Shown: positions 22,474-31,148 of the stretch, one piece after another
How positions within the stretch are numbered: position 1 is the first letter of the stretch
Layout of the letters: every line of letters starts with the position of its first letter
DNA from: Gammaproteobacteria bacterium
GTDB lineage: Bacteria > Pseudomonadota > Gammaproteobacteria > Steroidobacterales > Steroidobacteraceae
Length of the DNA stretch: 41,475 nt
Reading direction: 5' to 3'
Assembly: GCA_016882265.1 (NCBI GenBank)
Contig: VGVB01000024.1
Location: 1 to 41,475, forward strand
The notes under the pieces: generated by a model
Seen by the model: the letters and a program-made list of their open reading frames with translations, nothing else
Databases searched by the model: none
What the model was told of the DNA's origin: nothing
Translations under genes and position numbers: made by a program

Positions 22474-24135
22474 TCAGCCGCCCGGCCGCATCGTGCCGCC
22501 TGCAGCGGGATGGCCCAGGCCATGCGTGAACACCCGGCCCAGCTCTTCCGGCGCGTCGACGCCGAGCATGCGGTACAGGCCGGCGAGCTGGGTCCGGTAC
22601 AGATGTTCGAAGGCGGCGACGGTCTCCGCCGGGTTGTAAGCCCCCGGCCACCAGAACCAGTCCGAGCCTTCGCAGACCGCAAGCTGTCGCAGCAACGCCG
22701 GCGCTGGCTGCCGGCCGGCATGCCGGTCGAATGCGCGCTTGGCCTGCACCAGCAGATCCCAGGCGCGGTTCTTGTCCGGATCGCCGATCCAGGTCGCGAG
22801 ATCGCCGTGTACCCAGCTTCCGGCGACGAGGCGCGGCAGTGGCGCGGGCCGCAGCTCCGGATCGCGCAGGCAACGCGCCGGTGTCGTCATCCGGATCGCC
22901 GGATGGGCGCCGAGCGCGCGGTACAGCGCCGACAGGAAGTAGTAGCCGTTCGCCGGGTAGTGGTCCCAGGGATTCTCGCCATCGAGCGCGATCGTGACGA
23001 CGCGACCGGGCGCGGCCGGCTCGGCCGCGATGCGCTGGAGCCGATCGACGAGATCGGCGGCCGCGTCGTCGCCGTGCCAGCTCTGATAGACGAAGCCGAT
23101 CCGGTCCGACAGTGCATCGTCGCGGAAGAACAGCCACGGCCCGCCCGCCGCAAGCTGATAAGGGCGATGGAACCGGTCCGACGCATCCGGTGGCGGCGAC
23201 AGGCTGTGCTGCAGCACGCGCTGGCCCGTGGCGGCCCAGCCGAGGCCGTGGCTGCCGATCAGCGCCACGCTGCGCTCGCACACGGCGCCCTCCGACGGCC
23301 AGCAGCCGGCCGGCGTCAGGCCGAAGTACTCGCGGAACGTGGCGAGGCCCGCGTCCAGATGCCAGCGCGCCCGGGCCTCTCCATCCGGGTAATGCCGGGC
23401 GGCCGGCAGCGGCGAGTCCGGTTGCGCGGCCCGGCCGGCCGCGAGATCCAGCAGCAGCGGCAGGATCGGATGGCCCCAGGGACTGAGCGACAGCTCGACC
23501 TGGCCGCGGCCGGCCAGCGTCGCGTAACGCGCACGCAGCCCGCCGAGGAGTCCGGCGATGAGTTCGACCAGCTCGCGCCGCTCCGCGTACTCGAAATGGC
23601 GGCCCCGTTCCAGCAGGCGCCGCACCTGCGGCTCCTCCCGCTGCACGGTCTCGCCGAGCCAGACCAGGTGATACCAGACCAGCAGGTCGAGGATTTCCGC
23701 GTCGCCGGGCTGCGGAGCGCCGTCCCGCAGCGTCGCGCGCGCGATCTCGATGAGCTCCCGGAACAGCGGATGCGGGTTGATCTGATGGGCCTCGCTGGCG
23801 TGCAGGCAGGTGCTGAGCAGTGCGCGCCGCTGCGCCACATCCGGCGTGAGCCGCGGGGCCGCCAGCGCATCGAGCAGCGGCTCGCCGATCGGCGCGCCGC
23901 GCAGCCGATGCGCCTCCAGCCGGGCCGTGAGATCGCTGAGCTGTTCGAGCAGCACCGGCGAGAAGTTGACGACGGCGGCGACGCGCGGGTGGCGCTCGAG
24001 ATGCGCCGCCATGTCGGTGTAGTCCTTGATCGCGTGCAGGAAGCTCCACGGCCGGTGGAAGGCGCGCGTCAGCGGATCCCGGTAATCGGGCTGGTGCATG
24101 TGCCAGAGCAGCACGACGCGCAGTTTTCCGGACAT
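22474..24135 (-). CDS. Glycoside hydrolase family 57 protein (alpha-amylase / glucanotransferase type)
   Basis: The protein has 553 residues from ATG 24135. The N-terminus has the GH57 region-1 motif LLWHMHQPDYRDP (9-21). Then come SPWGHPILPLLLD (218-230), GCWPSEGAVCE (277-287), where E282 is the likely nucleophile, and WLFFRDDALSDRIGF (334-348), containing the likely acid/base Asp. TIALDGENPWDHYPANG supplies region 5. GH57 enzymes act as alpha-amylases, 4-alpha-glucanotransferases or branching enzymes. With separate glgB and malQ genes next door, an amylase-like role on glycogen or maltodextrins is my preference. It is divergent from glgB across a 71-bp gap. Confidence 0.88.
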   Translation of the reverse strand: MSGKLRVVLLWHMHQPDYRDPLTRAFHRPWSFLHAIKDYTDMAAHLERHPRVAAVVNFSPVLLEQLSDLTARLEAHRLRGAPIGEPLLDALAAPRLTPDVAQRRALLSTCLHASEAHQINPHPLFRELIEIARATLRDGAPQPGDAEILDLLVWYHLVWLGETVQREEPQVRRLLERGRHFEYAERRELVELIAGLLGGLRARYATLAGRGQVELSLSPWGHPILPLLLDLAAGRAAQPDSPLPAARHYPDGEARARWHLDAGLATFREYFGLTPAGCWPSEGAVCERSVALIGSHGLGWAATGQRVLQHSLSPPPDASDRFHRPYQLAAGGPWLFFRDDALSDRIGFVYQSWHGDDAAADLVDRLQRIAAEPAAPGRVVTIALDGENPWDHYPANGYYFLSALYRALGAHPAIRMTTPARCLRDPELRPAPLPRLVAGSWVHGDLATWIGDPDKNRAWDLLVQAKRAFDRHAGRQPAPALLRQLAVCEGSDWFWWPGAYNPAETVAAFEHLYRTQLAGLYRMLGVDAPEELGRVFTHGLGHPAAGGTMRPGG

Positions 24136-24172
24136 GAGCTGTTTCGCCGCAGGATCGCCGCAGCCGGCAGGA

Positions 24173-24178
24173 TATACT
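24173..24178 (+). promoter_or_regulatory. Possible -10 element of glgB
   Basis: TATACT lies 28 bp before the glgB ATG in the 71-bp gap between divergent genes. It matches the -10 consensus at five of six positions, but no good -35 is seen at 16-18 bp, so an activator would be needed if this is a promoter. Confidence 0.35.
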
Positions 24179-24206
24179 GCGCGCGGTCATCACAGTTCGG
24201 GGACCC

Positions 24207-26072
24207 ATGCTGCCGCCAGCCGAACTCGCCGAGTTCAATGCCGGCCGGCATCGCCATGCGCACCGGCTACTGGGCGCGCATCCGCTCGATGGGGACGGCG
24301 CCGCCGGTACGCGCTTCGCGGTCTGGGCGCCGGACGCGGGGCGGGTCGCCGTGGTCGGCGACTTCAATGGCTGGAATGCGGCCGCCGATCCGCTCGCGCC
24401 GCAGGGCGGTTCCGGAGTGTGGGCCGCGTTCGTGCCCGGCGCCCGCGACGGCCAGCACTACAAGTACGCGGTATACCGTCGCGATGGCTCCTGGGTCGGG
24501 CTGAAATCCGATCCGTACGCGCGGCGCTTCGAGCTGCGCCCCGGCACGGCGAGCGTGATCACCGCCCCGTCGCGGTTCCAGTGGTCCGATGCCGGCTGGC
24601 TCCGCGATCGTCCGGACTGGCGGCATTCGCCGCTGTCGATCTACGAGCTGCACGCCGGTTCCTGGCGCCGCGATGCCGCCGGCCGGCTGCTCGGCTGGCG
24701 TGCGCTCGCCGAGGAGCTGCTGCCTTGGCTGCAGCGCACCGGCTTCACCCACATCGAGCTGCTGCCGGTCACCGAACATCCGCTCGACGAATCCTGGGGT
24801 TACCAGTGCACCGGCTACTTCGCGCCGACCCGCCGCCATGGCGAACCGGACGACCTGCGCTGGTTCATCGACCGGCTGCACGCCGCGGGCATCGGCGTGA
24901 TTCTCGACTGGGTGCCTGGGCACTTCCCGCGCGATGCGCACGCGCTCGCCCGCTTCGACGGCACCGCGCTCTATGAGCATGAGGCGCCGCACCGGGCCGA
25001 GGCGCCCGAATGGGGCACGCTGCAGTTCAACTTCGGCCGCCACGAGGTGCGCAGTTTCCTGGTCTCCAGCGCGCTGTGCTGGCTCGAGGATTTCCACGCC
25101 GACGGACTGCGCGTCGATGCTGTCGCCTCGATGCTGTACCTCGACTACGGCCGGCGCCCGGGCGAATGGCTGCCGAACGCGCACGGCGGGCGCGAGGACC
25201 TCGAAGCGATCGCCTTCCTGCGGGAACTGAACATCGCCACGCACGCTGAGTGTCCGGGCACCGTGACCATCGCCGAGGAGTCCACCGACTGGCCCGGCGT
25301 CAGCCGCCCGACCTGGCTCGGCGGGCTCGGTTTCTCGATGAAGTGGGACATGGGCTGGATGCATGACACGCTCGACTACCTGCGGCGCGATCCGGTGCAC
25401 CGGCGCTACCACCACGACCGCCTGACCTTCGGTCTCCTGTACGCACACAGCGAGAACTTCGTACTGCCGCTGTCGCACGACGAAGTCGTGCACGGCAAGG
25501 GATCGCTGTATGCGCGCATGCCCGGCGACGACTGGCAGAGGCACGCGAACCTGCGCCTGCTGTTGGCGTGGCAGTTCACGCGACCGGGCAAGAAGCTGCT
25601 GTTCATGGGCGGGGAGTTCGGCGCGCGCGGCGAATGGGCGCCCGAGCGCGCACTCGACTGGGAACGGGCCGTCGAGCCGCTCGCGGCCGGGCTGGTCGAC
25701 CTGGTTGGCGATCTGAACCGGCTGTACCGCGCGCGCCGCGCGCTGCACGGCGCCGACTTCGAGCCGCATGGCTTCGAATGGCTGGACTGCCACGACGCGG
25801 AGAACTCCGTGCTCGCGTTCCTGCGCCGCGCTGGCGATGACGAGCTCGTCGTCGTGCTGAACTTCACGCCGAGCCCGCGGCACGGCTACCGCATCGGCGT
25901 GCCGGCGGCCGGCTTCTATTGCGAGCTGCTGAATACCGATGCCGCCTGCTATGGTGGCAGCAATGCCGGTAATCGCGGCGGCACGGCCAGCGAGCCGGCG
26001 CCGTGGCTCGGCCGCCCACATTCGCTGCGACTGACCTTGCCGCCGCTGGCCGCACTGGTGCTGTCCCGATGA
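24207..26072 (+). CDS. glgB: 1,4-alpha-glucan branching enzyme, GH13
   Basis: The protein has 621 residues from ATG 24207. An N-terminal CBM48 domain ([27 protein letters not shown]) is followed by the GH13 barrel: [46 protein letters not shown] with nucleophile D304, TIAEEST with acid/base near E357, and [13 protein letters not shown] with D425. It creates alpha-1,6 branches in glycogen. Length is that of the short branching enzyme lacking the extra N-terminal domain. Its TGA overlaps the glgA ATG (ATGA). Confidence 0.95.
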   Translation: MLPPAELAEFNAGRHRHAHRLLGAHPLDGDGAAGTRFAVWAPDAGRVAVVGDFNGWNAAADPLAPQGGSGVWAAFVPGARDGQHYKYAVYRRDGSWVGLKSDPYARRFELRPGTASVITAPSRFQWSDAGWLRDRPDWRHSPLSIYELHAGSWRRDAAGRLLGWRALAEELLPWLQRTGFTHIELLPVTEHPLDESWGYQCTGYFAPTRRHGEPDDLRWFIDRLHAAGIGVILDWVPGHFPRDAHALARFDGTALYEHEAPHRAEAPEWGTLQFNFGRHEVRSFLVSSALCWLEDFHADGLRVDAVASMLYLDYGRRPGEWLPNAHGGREDLEAIAFLRELNIATHAECPGTVTIAEESTDWPGVSRPTWLGGLGFSMKWDMGWMHDTLDYLRRDPVHRRYHHDRLTFGLLYAHSENFVLPLSHDEVVHGKGSLYARMPGDDWQRHANLRLLLAWQFTRPGKKLLFMGGEFGARGEWAPERALDWERAVEPLAAGLVDLVGDLNRLYRARRALHGADFEPHGFEWLDCHDAENSVLAFLRRAGDDELVVVLNFTPSPRHGYRIGVPAAGFYCELLNTDAACYGGSNAGNRGGTASEPAPWLGRPHSLRLTLPPLAALVLSR

Positions 26073-27529
26073 ACATCCTGTTCGCGACGACCGAGTTCGA
26101 GGGCCTGGTCAAGGTCGGCGGCCTCGCGGATTTCTCGAGCAGCCTGCCGCGGGCGCTGGCGCGGCGCGGGCAGCAGTTGCGCGTGCTGCTGCCGTACTAC
26201 GGCGGCATCCGCGGCCTCGACGACGCACCGGTCGTCGCCGCGCTGCCCGGCGGCTGCCTGCGCGAGTGGTGTCCGGGTCCGCGCGGCCTGCGCGTCTGGC
26301 TGGTCGATCAGCCGCACTGGCGCGCGCGCGGCGCCGATCCCTATGCGCGTCCCGGCGATGGCGCCTGGCCCGACGACGCCGGGGCTTTCTCCGGTTTCTG
26401 CCGTATCGCCGCCTGGCTCGCTGGCGACCGGCTCGGTCTCGGCTGGCGCGCCGACGTCGTGCATGCGAACGACTGGCCGACCGCGCTCGCGCCGGTCTGG
26501 CTGATGCTGGAGCGCGTGCCGGCTGCCACGGTGTTCACGATTCACAACCTGGCCTGCCAGGGCGTGTTCCCGGCCGGCAGTGGCGCTGCGCTCGGCCTGC
26601 CGTCGTGGCTGTTCCATCCGGAAGCGCTCGAGTATTGGGGCCAGTGGTCGTTCCTGAAGGGCGGCCTGGTGTTCGCCGACCGGCTGACGACCGTGAGCCC
26701 GTCGTACGCGGCGGAGATCCGGACGCAGGCATTCGGCGAGGGCCTCGACGGCCTGCTGCGGGCGCGGGCGGGCGACCTTGACGGCATCGTCAACGGCATC
26801 GACGAGGCGGCATGGAATCCGCTGCGGGATCCGGTGCTGGCGGCGCCGTTCGGGCCGCGCCGGCTCGGCGGCCGCGCCGGCTGTCGTGCTGCGTTGCTCG
26901 ACGAGCTCGGTTTCGCGGCGGACGACAACACGGCGATCGCGGCCATGGTCGGACGCGTACAAACGCAGAAGGGCATCGACGAGCTGCTGCTGGCACTGCC
27001 GCGGCTGATGGAACTGCCGCTCGCGGTCGTCGTGCTCGGTTCCGGCGATGCGCGTCTCGAGCGCGGCCTGAGCGAGGCCGCCCGCCGCTACCCGCAGCGC
27101 TTCCGCGCCGCACTGCGCTACGACGAGGGTCTCGGGCGGCGCCTGTTCAGCGGTGCCGATCTGCTGTTGATGCCCTCGCGCTTCGAACCCTGCGGACTGA
27201 CCCAGCTCTATGCGATGCGCTACGGCTGCATCCCGGTGGCGCGCGCGGTCGGCGGTCTGCGCGACACGATCACCGACGCGACGTCCGCGGCGCTGGACGC
27301 GGGCGAGGCGACCGGCATCCTGTACGCGGATGGCTCGCCCGCGGGACTGGTCGCCGCCGCGCGCCGCGCGCTGGAACTGCGCGCGCAACCGGAGCGGTGG
27401 CAGCGCGTGCAGGACACCGGCATGCGCCAGCGGCACGGCTGGCAGGCCGGCGCGGAGGCATACCAACGTGTCTATCAGGCCGCGCTCGCGAAAAAGGGGA
27501 CAGTCCCCTTTTTCGTTGACGTCCTTTGA
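26069..27529 (+). CDS. glgA: Glycogen synthase (ADP-glucose type), C-terminus encoded by a hairpin repeat
   Basis: The protein has 486 residues from ATG 26069, coupled to glgB by a 4-bp overlap. GT5 features are [21 protein letters not shown] with the KxGGL nucleotide-sugar loop (15-19), [44 protein letters not shown] and [19 protein letters not shown] with the E-x7-E retaining-enzyme pattern. The last residues ([13 protein letters not shown]) are encoded by a 13-bp-arm hairpin repeat and are unlikely to be original. GlgA elongates glycogen from ADP-glucose, but the local glgC that would supply ADP-glucose has a stop codon. Confidence 0.94.
   Translation: MNILFATTEFEGLVKVGGLADFSSSLPRALARRGQQLRVLLPYYGGIRGLDDAPVVAALPGGCLREWCPGPRGLRVWLVDQPHWRARGADPYARPGDGAWPDDAGAFSGFCRIAAWLAGDRLGLGWRADVVHANDWPTALAPVWLMLERVPAATVFTIHNLACQGVFPAGSGAALGLPSWLFHPEALEYWGQWSFLKGGLVFADRLTTVSPSYAAEIRTQAFGEGLDGLLRARAGDLDGIVNGIDEAAWNPLRDPVLAAPFGPRRLGGRAGCRAALLDELGFAADDNTAIAAMVGRVQTQKGIDELLLALPRLMELPLAVVVLGSGDARLERGLSEAARRYPQRFRAALRYDEGLGRRLFSGADLLLMPSRFEPCGLTQLYAMRYGCIPVARAVGGLRDTITDATSAALDAGEATGILYADGSPAGLVAAARRALELRAQPERWQRVQDTGMRQRHGWQAGAEAYQRVYQAALAKKGTVPFFVDVL
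27489..27515. repeat. Hairpin repeat R1 at the 3' end of glgA (also terminator-like)
   Basis: Arms CGAAAAAGGGGAC (27489-27501) and GTCCCCTTTTTCG (27503-27515) are perfect complements around a single A. The element lies in frame inside the glgA 3' end, and its T-rich arm is followed closely by the stop codon. It is related to the elements at 39002-39021 and 40147-40190. It can fold as a terminator-like hairpin. Confidence 0.8.
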
Positions 27530-27538
27530 TTACACTGC

Positions 27539-27558
27539 TACCTTGTCAAGCAAAGGTA
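27539..27558. promoter_or_regulatory. Inverted repeat upstream of padR, possible PadR operator
   Basis: TACCTT (27539-27544) and AAGGTA (27553-27558) form a 6-bp-arm inverted repeat with an 8-bp spacer, 15 bp before the padR GTG. PadR regulators often bind such dyads and repress their own operons, so autoregulation is plausible. No confident -35/-10 pair was found. Confidence 0.4.
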
Positions 27559-27573
27559 CTTGTTGAGTGCGTT

Positions 27574-27918
27574 GTGGCTGCTGAACCGAAGCTCGCTCCG
27601 ATCCGGAAGGGACTGCTGGAATTCCTGGTCCTGAAGATCGTCGGTGCGCAGAGCGTGTACGTGCCGGACATCCTGCGGCGACTGGCGGACACCGAGTTCG
27701 CGACGCAGGAAGGCACGCTGTATCCGCTGCTCAGCAAGCTGCGCCGCGAGGATCTGGTCAGCTACCAGTGGCAGGAATCGGGGGCCGGTCCGCCGCGGAA
27801 GTACTATCACCTCACCGACACGGGCCGGGCCCAGCTTGCCGCGCTCGACGAATACTGGAACCGCATCAACCGCACCATCGCCGCCATCGGGAACGAACCA
27901 TGCAACGCATCTCCGTGA
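27574..27918 (+). CDS. PadR-family transcriptional regulator
   Basis: The protein has 114 residues; I chose GTG 27574 because VAAEPKLAPIRKGLLEFLVL matches the usual family start, whereas the upstream codons derive from the intergenic repeat region. The winged helix is complete: YVPDILRRLADTEFATQEGTLYPLLSKLRREDLV, then GPPRKYYHLTDTGRAQL. The short C-terminus places it in the PadR-s2 class. It overlaps the PspC-domain gene by 19 bp, a common arrangement in which the regulator controls a small membrane-stress operon. Confidence 0.88.
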   Translation: MAAEPKLAPIRKGLLEFLVLKIVGAQSVYVPDILRRLADTEFATQEGTLYPLLSKLRREDLVSYQWQESGAGPPRKYYHLTDTGRAQLAALDEYWNRINRTIAAIGNEPCNASP

Positions 27919-28472
27919 CCGCCAGCCTCAATGGCATGACCATCCAGTTCGAACAGGCCGCCTTTGACCGGCTCGAGGCCTACCTGGCCGAGGCCCGGCG
28001 GGCGCTGGCCGGCAATCCCGACCAGGCCGAGATTCTCACGGATCTCGAGCAGGCGATCGCCGAACAGTGCCAGCGCCGGATGCGGCTCGACGCGGTGCGG
28101 GTCACGCTGCGTGAGCTGGAACCGGCGCTCGCGGAGATCGGTTCGGTCGAGGACAGCGAGGCGGCCGCACCGCCACCGTCGCCGGACGCGGTACCGCGCC
28201 GGCTCGAGCAGGTCAGCGAGGGCGCTCTGCTCGGCGGTGTCTGTCAGGGCGTTGCCCGTTATTTTCGGCTCGACGTGACGCTGGTGCGGGTCATCGCGCT
28301 GCTGCTGCTGTTGTTGTCCGCCGGCATCGTCATTCTGATCTATGCCGGCATGATGCTGCTGCTGCCGTATGCGACACCCGAGGCAGGCGCGCCGCCGGTT
28401 CGCCGGATCCCGGCGCGCTGCCGCGAGCTGGTGCTGGCGCTGCGCACCCGGCTCGACGCGGCGACGAGCTGA
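27900..28472 (+). CDS. PspC-domain membrane protein
   Basis: The protein has 190 residues from ATG 27900 (MQRISVTASLNGMTIQF), overlapping padR by 19 bp. Residues about 1-90 are soluble and helical (FDRLEAYLAEARRAL, EILTDLEQAIAEQC, LRELEPALAEIG). Residues about 105-160 form the PspC domain with GALLGGVCQGVARYFRLDVTLVRVIALL and a hydrophobic helix with a second hydrophobic stretch (LSAGIVILIYAGMMLLLPYA). The N-terminal part is frequent in proteins encoded next to PadR regulators. A role in envelope stress sensing is likely from the family; no specific ligand can be stated. Confidence 0.82.
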   Translation: MQRISVTASLNGMTIQFEQAAFDRLEAYLAEARRALAGNPDQAEILTDLEQAIAEQCQRRMRLDAVRVTLRELEPALAEIGSVEDSEAAAPPPSPDAVPRRLEQVSEGALLGGVCQGVARYFRLDVTLVRVIALLLLLLSAGIVILIYAGMMLLLPYATPEAGAPPVRRIPARCRELVLALRTRLDAATS

Positions 28473-28480
28473 ACTCCGCC

Positions 28481-28699
28481 ATGGACCCGGAACGCACTGC
28501 CGAGCTGCGCGAGGCGTTCGCCCAGTTCGACCTCGATCACGACGGGCTGATGGAATTCGACGAGTTCGTGCGCCTTCTTGACGGCCTCGACGCCGGCATG
28601 TCGGCGGGCGAGTGTCGGATCGGCTTCCACGAGATCGACACGGATCGCGATGGCGTGATCGAGTTCGAGGAGTTCCTCGAATGGTGGGGGCAGCCGTAG
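28481..28699 (+). CDS. Two-EF-hand calcium-binding protein
   Basis: The protein has 72 residues from ATG 28481, 8 bp after the PspC gene. Two complete EF-hand loops are present: DLDHDGLMEFDE (17-28) and DTDRDGVIEFEE (53-64). Both have acidic residues at positions 1, 3 and 5, Gly at 6, a hydrophobic residue at 8 and Glu at 12. No signal peptide is seen, so it should be cytoplasmic. Small calmodulin-like proteins are rare but known in bacteria. Likely the third gene of the padR operon; its target is unknown. Confidence 0.85.
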   Translation: MDPERTAELREAFAQFDLDHDGLMEFDEFVRLLDGLDAGMSAGECRIGFHEIDTDRDGVIEFEEFLEWWGQP

Positions 28700-28709
28700 C
28701 TTCGACCGC

Positions 28710-30140
28710 TCAGCCCTTGATGCAGATCAGCGGCGCGAGGCGCGCGACCTTGCCGGCGAGGCCGGCCGCCTCGGCCGCATCGACCACCGCAGTGACGTCC
28801 TTGTAGGCGCCCGGCGCCTCCTCGGCGATGCCGCGCAGCGACGGGCTGCGGATCAGGATGCCGCGCGCTGCGAGTTCGTCCACGACCTGGCGCCCGCGCC
28901 ACCGGCGCAGCGCCTGGTGCCGGCTCATCGCGCGTCCGGCGCCGTGGCAGGCGGAGCTGAACGCCAGTTCCGCAGAGGCGCGCGTGCCGGCGAGGATCCA
29001 CGAGGCGGTGCCCATCGAGCCGCCGATCAGCACCGGCTGGCCGGTGTCGGCGAATGCTGCCGGCAGGTCCGGATGGCCGGGGCCGAAGGCGCGGGTGGCG
29101 CCCTTGCGGTGCACGTACAGCGGGCGCAGCACGCCGGCCACGCGATGCGGCTCGACCTTGCAGGTGTTGTGCGAGACGTCGTACAGCAGCGGCAGCTTCG
29201 CGTGCGGCAGGACTTCCGCGAACACCTCGCGCACCAGGTGGGTGATGACCTGGCGGTTGGCCAGCGCACAGTTGATCGCGGCGCGCATCGCGCCGAGATA
29301 GTCAGCGCCGACTTCGGAACGGACTGGAGCGCAGGCGAGTTCGCGGTCGGGCAGCGTGATCGCGTACTGCGGCGCGGCCAGCACCATGCGCTTCAGGTAC
29401 TCGGTGCCGATCTGATGGCCGAGGCCGCGCGAACCGCAGTGAATCGTCACGACCACCTCGCCCGCGCGCAGGCCGAAGGCCCGCGCGCCGCGCTCGTCGC
29501 CGACCATGGTGACTTCCTGCACTTCGAGGTAGTGATTGCCGCTGCCCAGCGTGCCGACCTCGTCACGCTGGCGGTGCCTGGCCTGCGTTGAAACGCATTC
29601 CGGGCGCGCGTCGGCCATCCGCCCGCGCTCCTCGATGCGCTCCAGATCCGCCGCGTCGCCGAATCCCTGGGCCACCGCCCAGCGCGCGCCGCCGGCCAGC
29701 ATCGCGTCCATCGCCTCCGGGCCGAGATGGACCTGCCCGGTGCTGCCGAGGCCGGCCGGAACGCGCGCGAACAGCGCGTCGGCCAGCCGTTGCTGGACGG
29801 CCACGACCTCGGCGCGTGCCAGACCCGTGTGCAGGCAACGCACGCCGCAGGAGATGTCGAAACCGACGCCGCCGGCCGAGACGACCCCGCCTGCGTCCGG
29901 GTCGAACGCGGCGACGCCGCCGATCGGGAAGCCGTAACCCCAGTGCGCGTCCGGCATCGCCCAGGCGGCCGTGACGATGCCCGGCAACTGCGCGACGTTG
30001 ACAAGCTGCTCGCGGACCTTGCCGTCCATCGCGCGCAACAGCGCCTCGCTCGCGCAGATCAGCGCCGGCACGCGCATCGGACCGTGCGCCGGAATCTCCC
30101 ACAGGCACTCACCGCGGCGCGCGAAGTCGGCCGGATCCAT
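28710..30140 (-). CDS. rtcB: RNA-splicing ligase RtcB
   Basis: The protein has 476 residues from ATG 30140; a GTG codon directly upstream could add one residue. It seals RNA 2',3'-cyclic phosphate (or 3'-phosphate) ends to 5'-OH ends using GTP and Mn2+. Visible are WAMPDAHWGYGFPIGG (60-75), GGVGFDISCGVR with metal ligands D95 and C98, GSGNHYLEVQEV (H203), TIHCGSRGLGHQ (H234), YDVSHNTCK (H324) and SACHGAGRAMSR with the guanylylated H399. The ATG shares an A with the archease TGA (TGATG), so the two are coupled. Convergent with the EF-hand gene. Confidence 0.95.
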   Translation of the reverse strand: MDPADFARRGECLWEIPAHGPMRVPALICASEALLRAMDGKVREQLVNVAQLPGIVTAAWAMPDAHWGYGFPIGGVAAFDPDAGGVVSAGGVGFDISCGVRCLHTGLARAEVVAVQQRLADALFARVPAGLGSTGQVHLGPEAMDAMLAGGARWAVAQGFGDAADLERIEERGRMADARPECVSTQARHRQRDEVGTLGSGNHYLEVQEVTMVGDERGARAFGLRAGEVVVTIHCGSRGLGHQIGTEYLKRMVLAAPQYAITLPDRELACAPVRSEVGADYLGAMRAAINCALANRQVITHLVREVFAEVLPHAKLPLLYDVSHNTCKVEPHRVAGVLRPLYVHRKGATRAFGPGHPDLPAAFADTGQPVLIGGSMGTASWILAGTRASAELAFSSACHGAGRAMSRHQALRRWRGRQVVDELAARGILIRSPSLRGIAEEAPGAYKDVTAVVDAAEAAGLAGKVARLAPLICIKG

Positions 30141-30556
30141 CACACGTCCACGACGGTCTGGGCAATCCAGCCGCCGGCCTCCGGCGCGACCCGCAGCGCC
30201 GTGTAGGTTGCACCCTTGACTTCGACGGCCGGCTGGTGCCGGGCCGGGTCGAGCGGCTCGCCCCAGGCGCGGCCGTGCAGGCGGGCACCGTCGAGTCGCA
30301 CCGCAAAACGGCTGAACAGCATGCGCCGCGTGGCCATCTCATAGACGAGGCGGTTCAGCCAGTCAGCGAACAGCAGTTCGCGGTCGGGTGCTGCGCAGTC
30401 GATGGTGATGGAGTCGCGCGGCTGAACGCTGGCCGGATCGGCGACCAGCGCGGTCAGCGCGAGCGCCGCCTGTTCGAAGGCCTCAGCGGGAGTGGCGCCA
30501 CGGCCGCGCAGACCCATGTCCGCCGCGTGCGGGAAGTGCTCCCAGCCCGTGGCCAT
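30140..30556 (-). CDS. Archease
   Basis: The protein has 138 residues from ATG 30556, with a strong GGAGGA site about 8 bp upstream. Archease signatures are WEHFPHAADMGLRGRG, AFEQAALALTALV, LLFADWLNRLVYEMATRRMLF and LHGRAWGEPLDPARHQPAVEVKGATYTALRV, with the conserved His and acidic metal-binding residues. It speeds RtcB guanylylation and allows multiple turnovers. The operon archease-rtcB is standard for RNA repair. It is divergent from hsp20 across about 126 bp. Confidence 0.93.
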   Translation of the reverse strand: MATGWEHFPHAADMGLRGRGATPAEAFEQAALALTALVADPASVQPRDSITIDCAAPDRELLFADWLNRLVYEMATRRMLFSRFAVRLDGARLHGRAWGEPLDPARHQPAVEVKGATYTALRVAPEAGGWIAQTVVDV

Positions 30557-30682
30557 GGTCGATGTCCTCCGGCGGTTCGTGGAAATTCCGGATTGATCAT
30601 CCGCCGCGACGTGGCCAGCATAGCGCAAAACAAGAGCAACAGCGGGCTACTGAGGTCAGACCAACCGACAGGAGCAAGGAAC

Positions 30683-31132
30683 ATGAGACTCACGAGTTGG
30701 GATCCGTTCACGGACATGGACCGGTTGTTCAACCGGATGTGGTCGGTCATGCCGGCCGGTCTGCCCCGGCTCGCCCCGGGCAGCAACGGCGACAACCGCG
30801 TCGAGTGGTCGCCGTCGGCGAACATCAGCGAAACCGAGCGGGAGTACCTGATCCGCGCCGAGCTGCCGGCCGTGAAGAAGGAGGACGTGAAAGTCACGCT
30901 GGAGGGCGGGATGATCACGATTCAGGGTGAGCGCAAGCAGCAGCAGGAGGAGAAGGAGGAGAAGTATCACCGCGTGGAGAGCATCTACGGCAGCTTCACG
31001 CGCAGCTTCATGCTCCCGGACGACGTGGATGCCGAGTCGGTGCGCTGCGAAGACCGGGACGGAGTGCTGACGGTACACATCCCGAAGGTGCGGGCCGGCC
31101 GGCGCGAGCCGAAGCTGATCCGCGTCGAGTGA
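30683..31132 (+). CDS. Small heat shock protein, Hsp20/alpha-crystallin family
   Basis: The protein has 149 residues from ATG 30683, with AAGGA 2-6 bp upstream. The N-terminus (WDPFTDMDRLFNRMW) is the usual flexible arm, the alpha-crystallin domain runs from about 45 to 140 (RAELPAVKKEDVKVTLEGGMITIQGERK, DVDAESVRCEDRDGVLTVHIPK), and the end carries the I-x-V oligomerisation motif (LIRVE). The stretch QQQEEKEEKY is the loop between beta strands. It is an ATP-independent holdase. No clear sigma32 site was seen upstream. Confidence 0.92.
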   Translation: MRLTSWDPFTDMDRLFNRMWSVMPAGLPRLAPGSNGDNRVEWSPSANISETEREYLIRAELPAVKKEDVKVTLEGGMITIQGERKQQQEEKEEKYHRVESIYGSFTRSFMLPDDVDAESVRCEDRDGVLTVHIPKVRAGRREPKLIRVE

Positions 31133-31148
31133 CGACAGGGGGCACCGT

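Noticed and set aside
20993..24367. Single 1124-codon frame that would fuse MalQ to a long N-terminal part
   Set aside because: Only the part from ATG 22468 is GH77; the rest is an out-of-frame reading of the GH57 gene, which has its own clean frame.
22510..24504. 664-codon plus-strand frame opposite the GH57 gene
   Set aside because: Shadow of GH57; no recognisable domain.
24267..27466. Long minus-strand frames opposite glgB and glgA
   Set aside because: No motifs and biased composition; both lie under genuine GH13 and GT5 genes.
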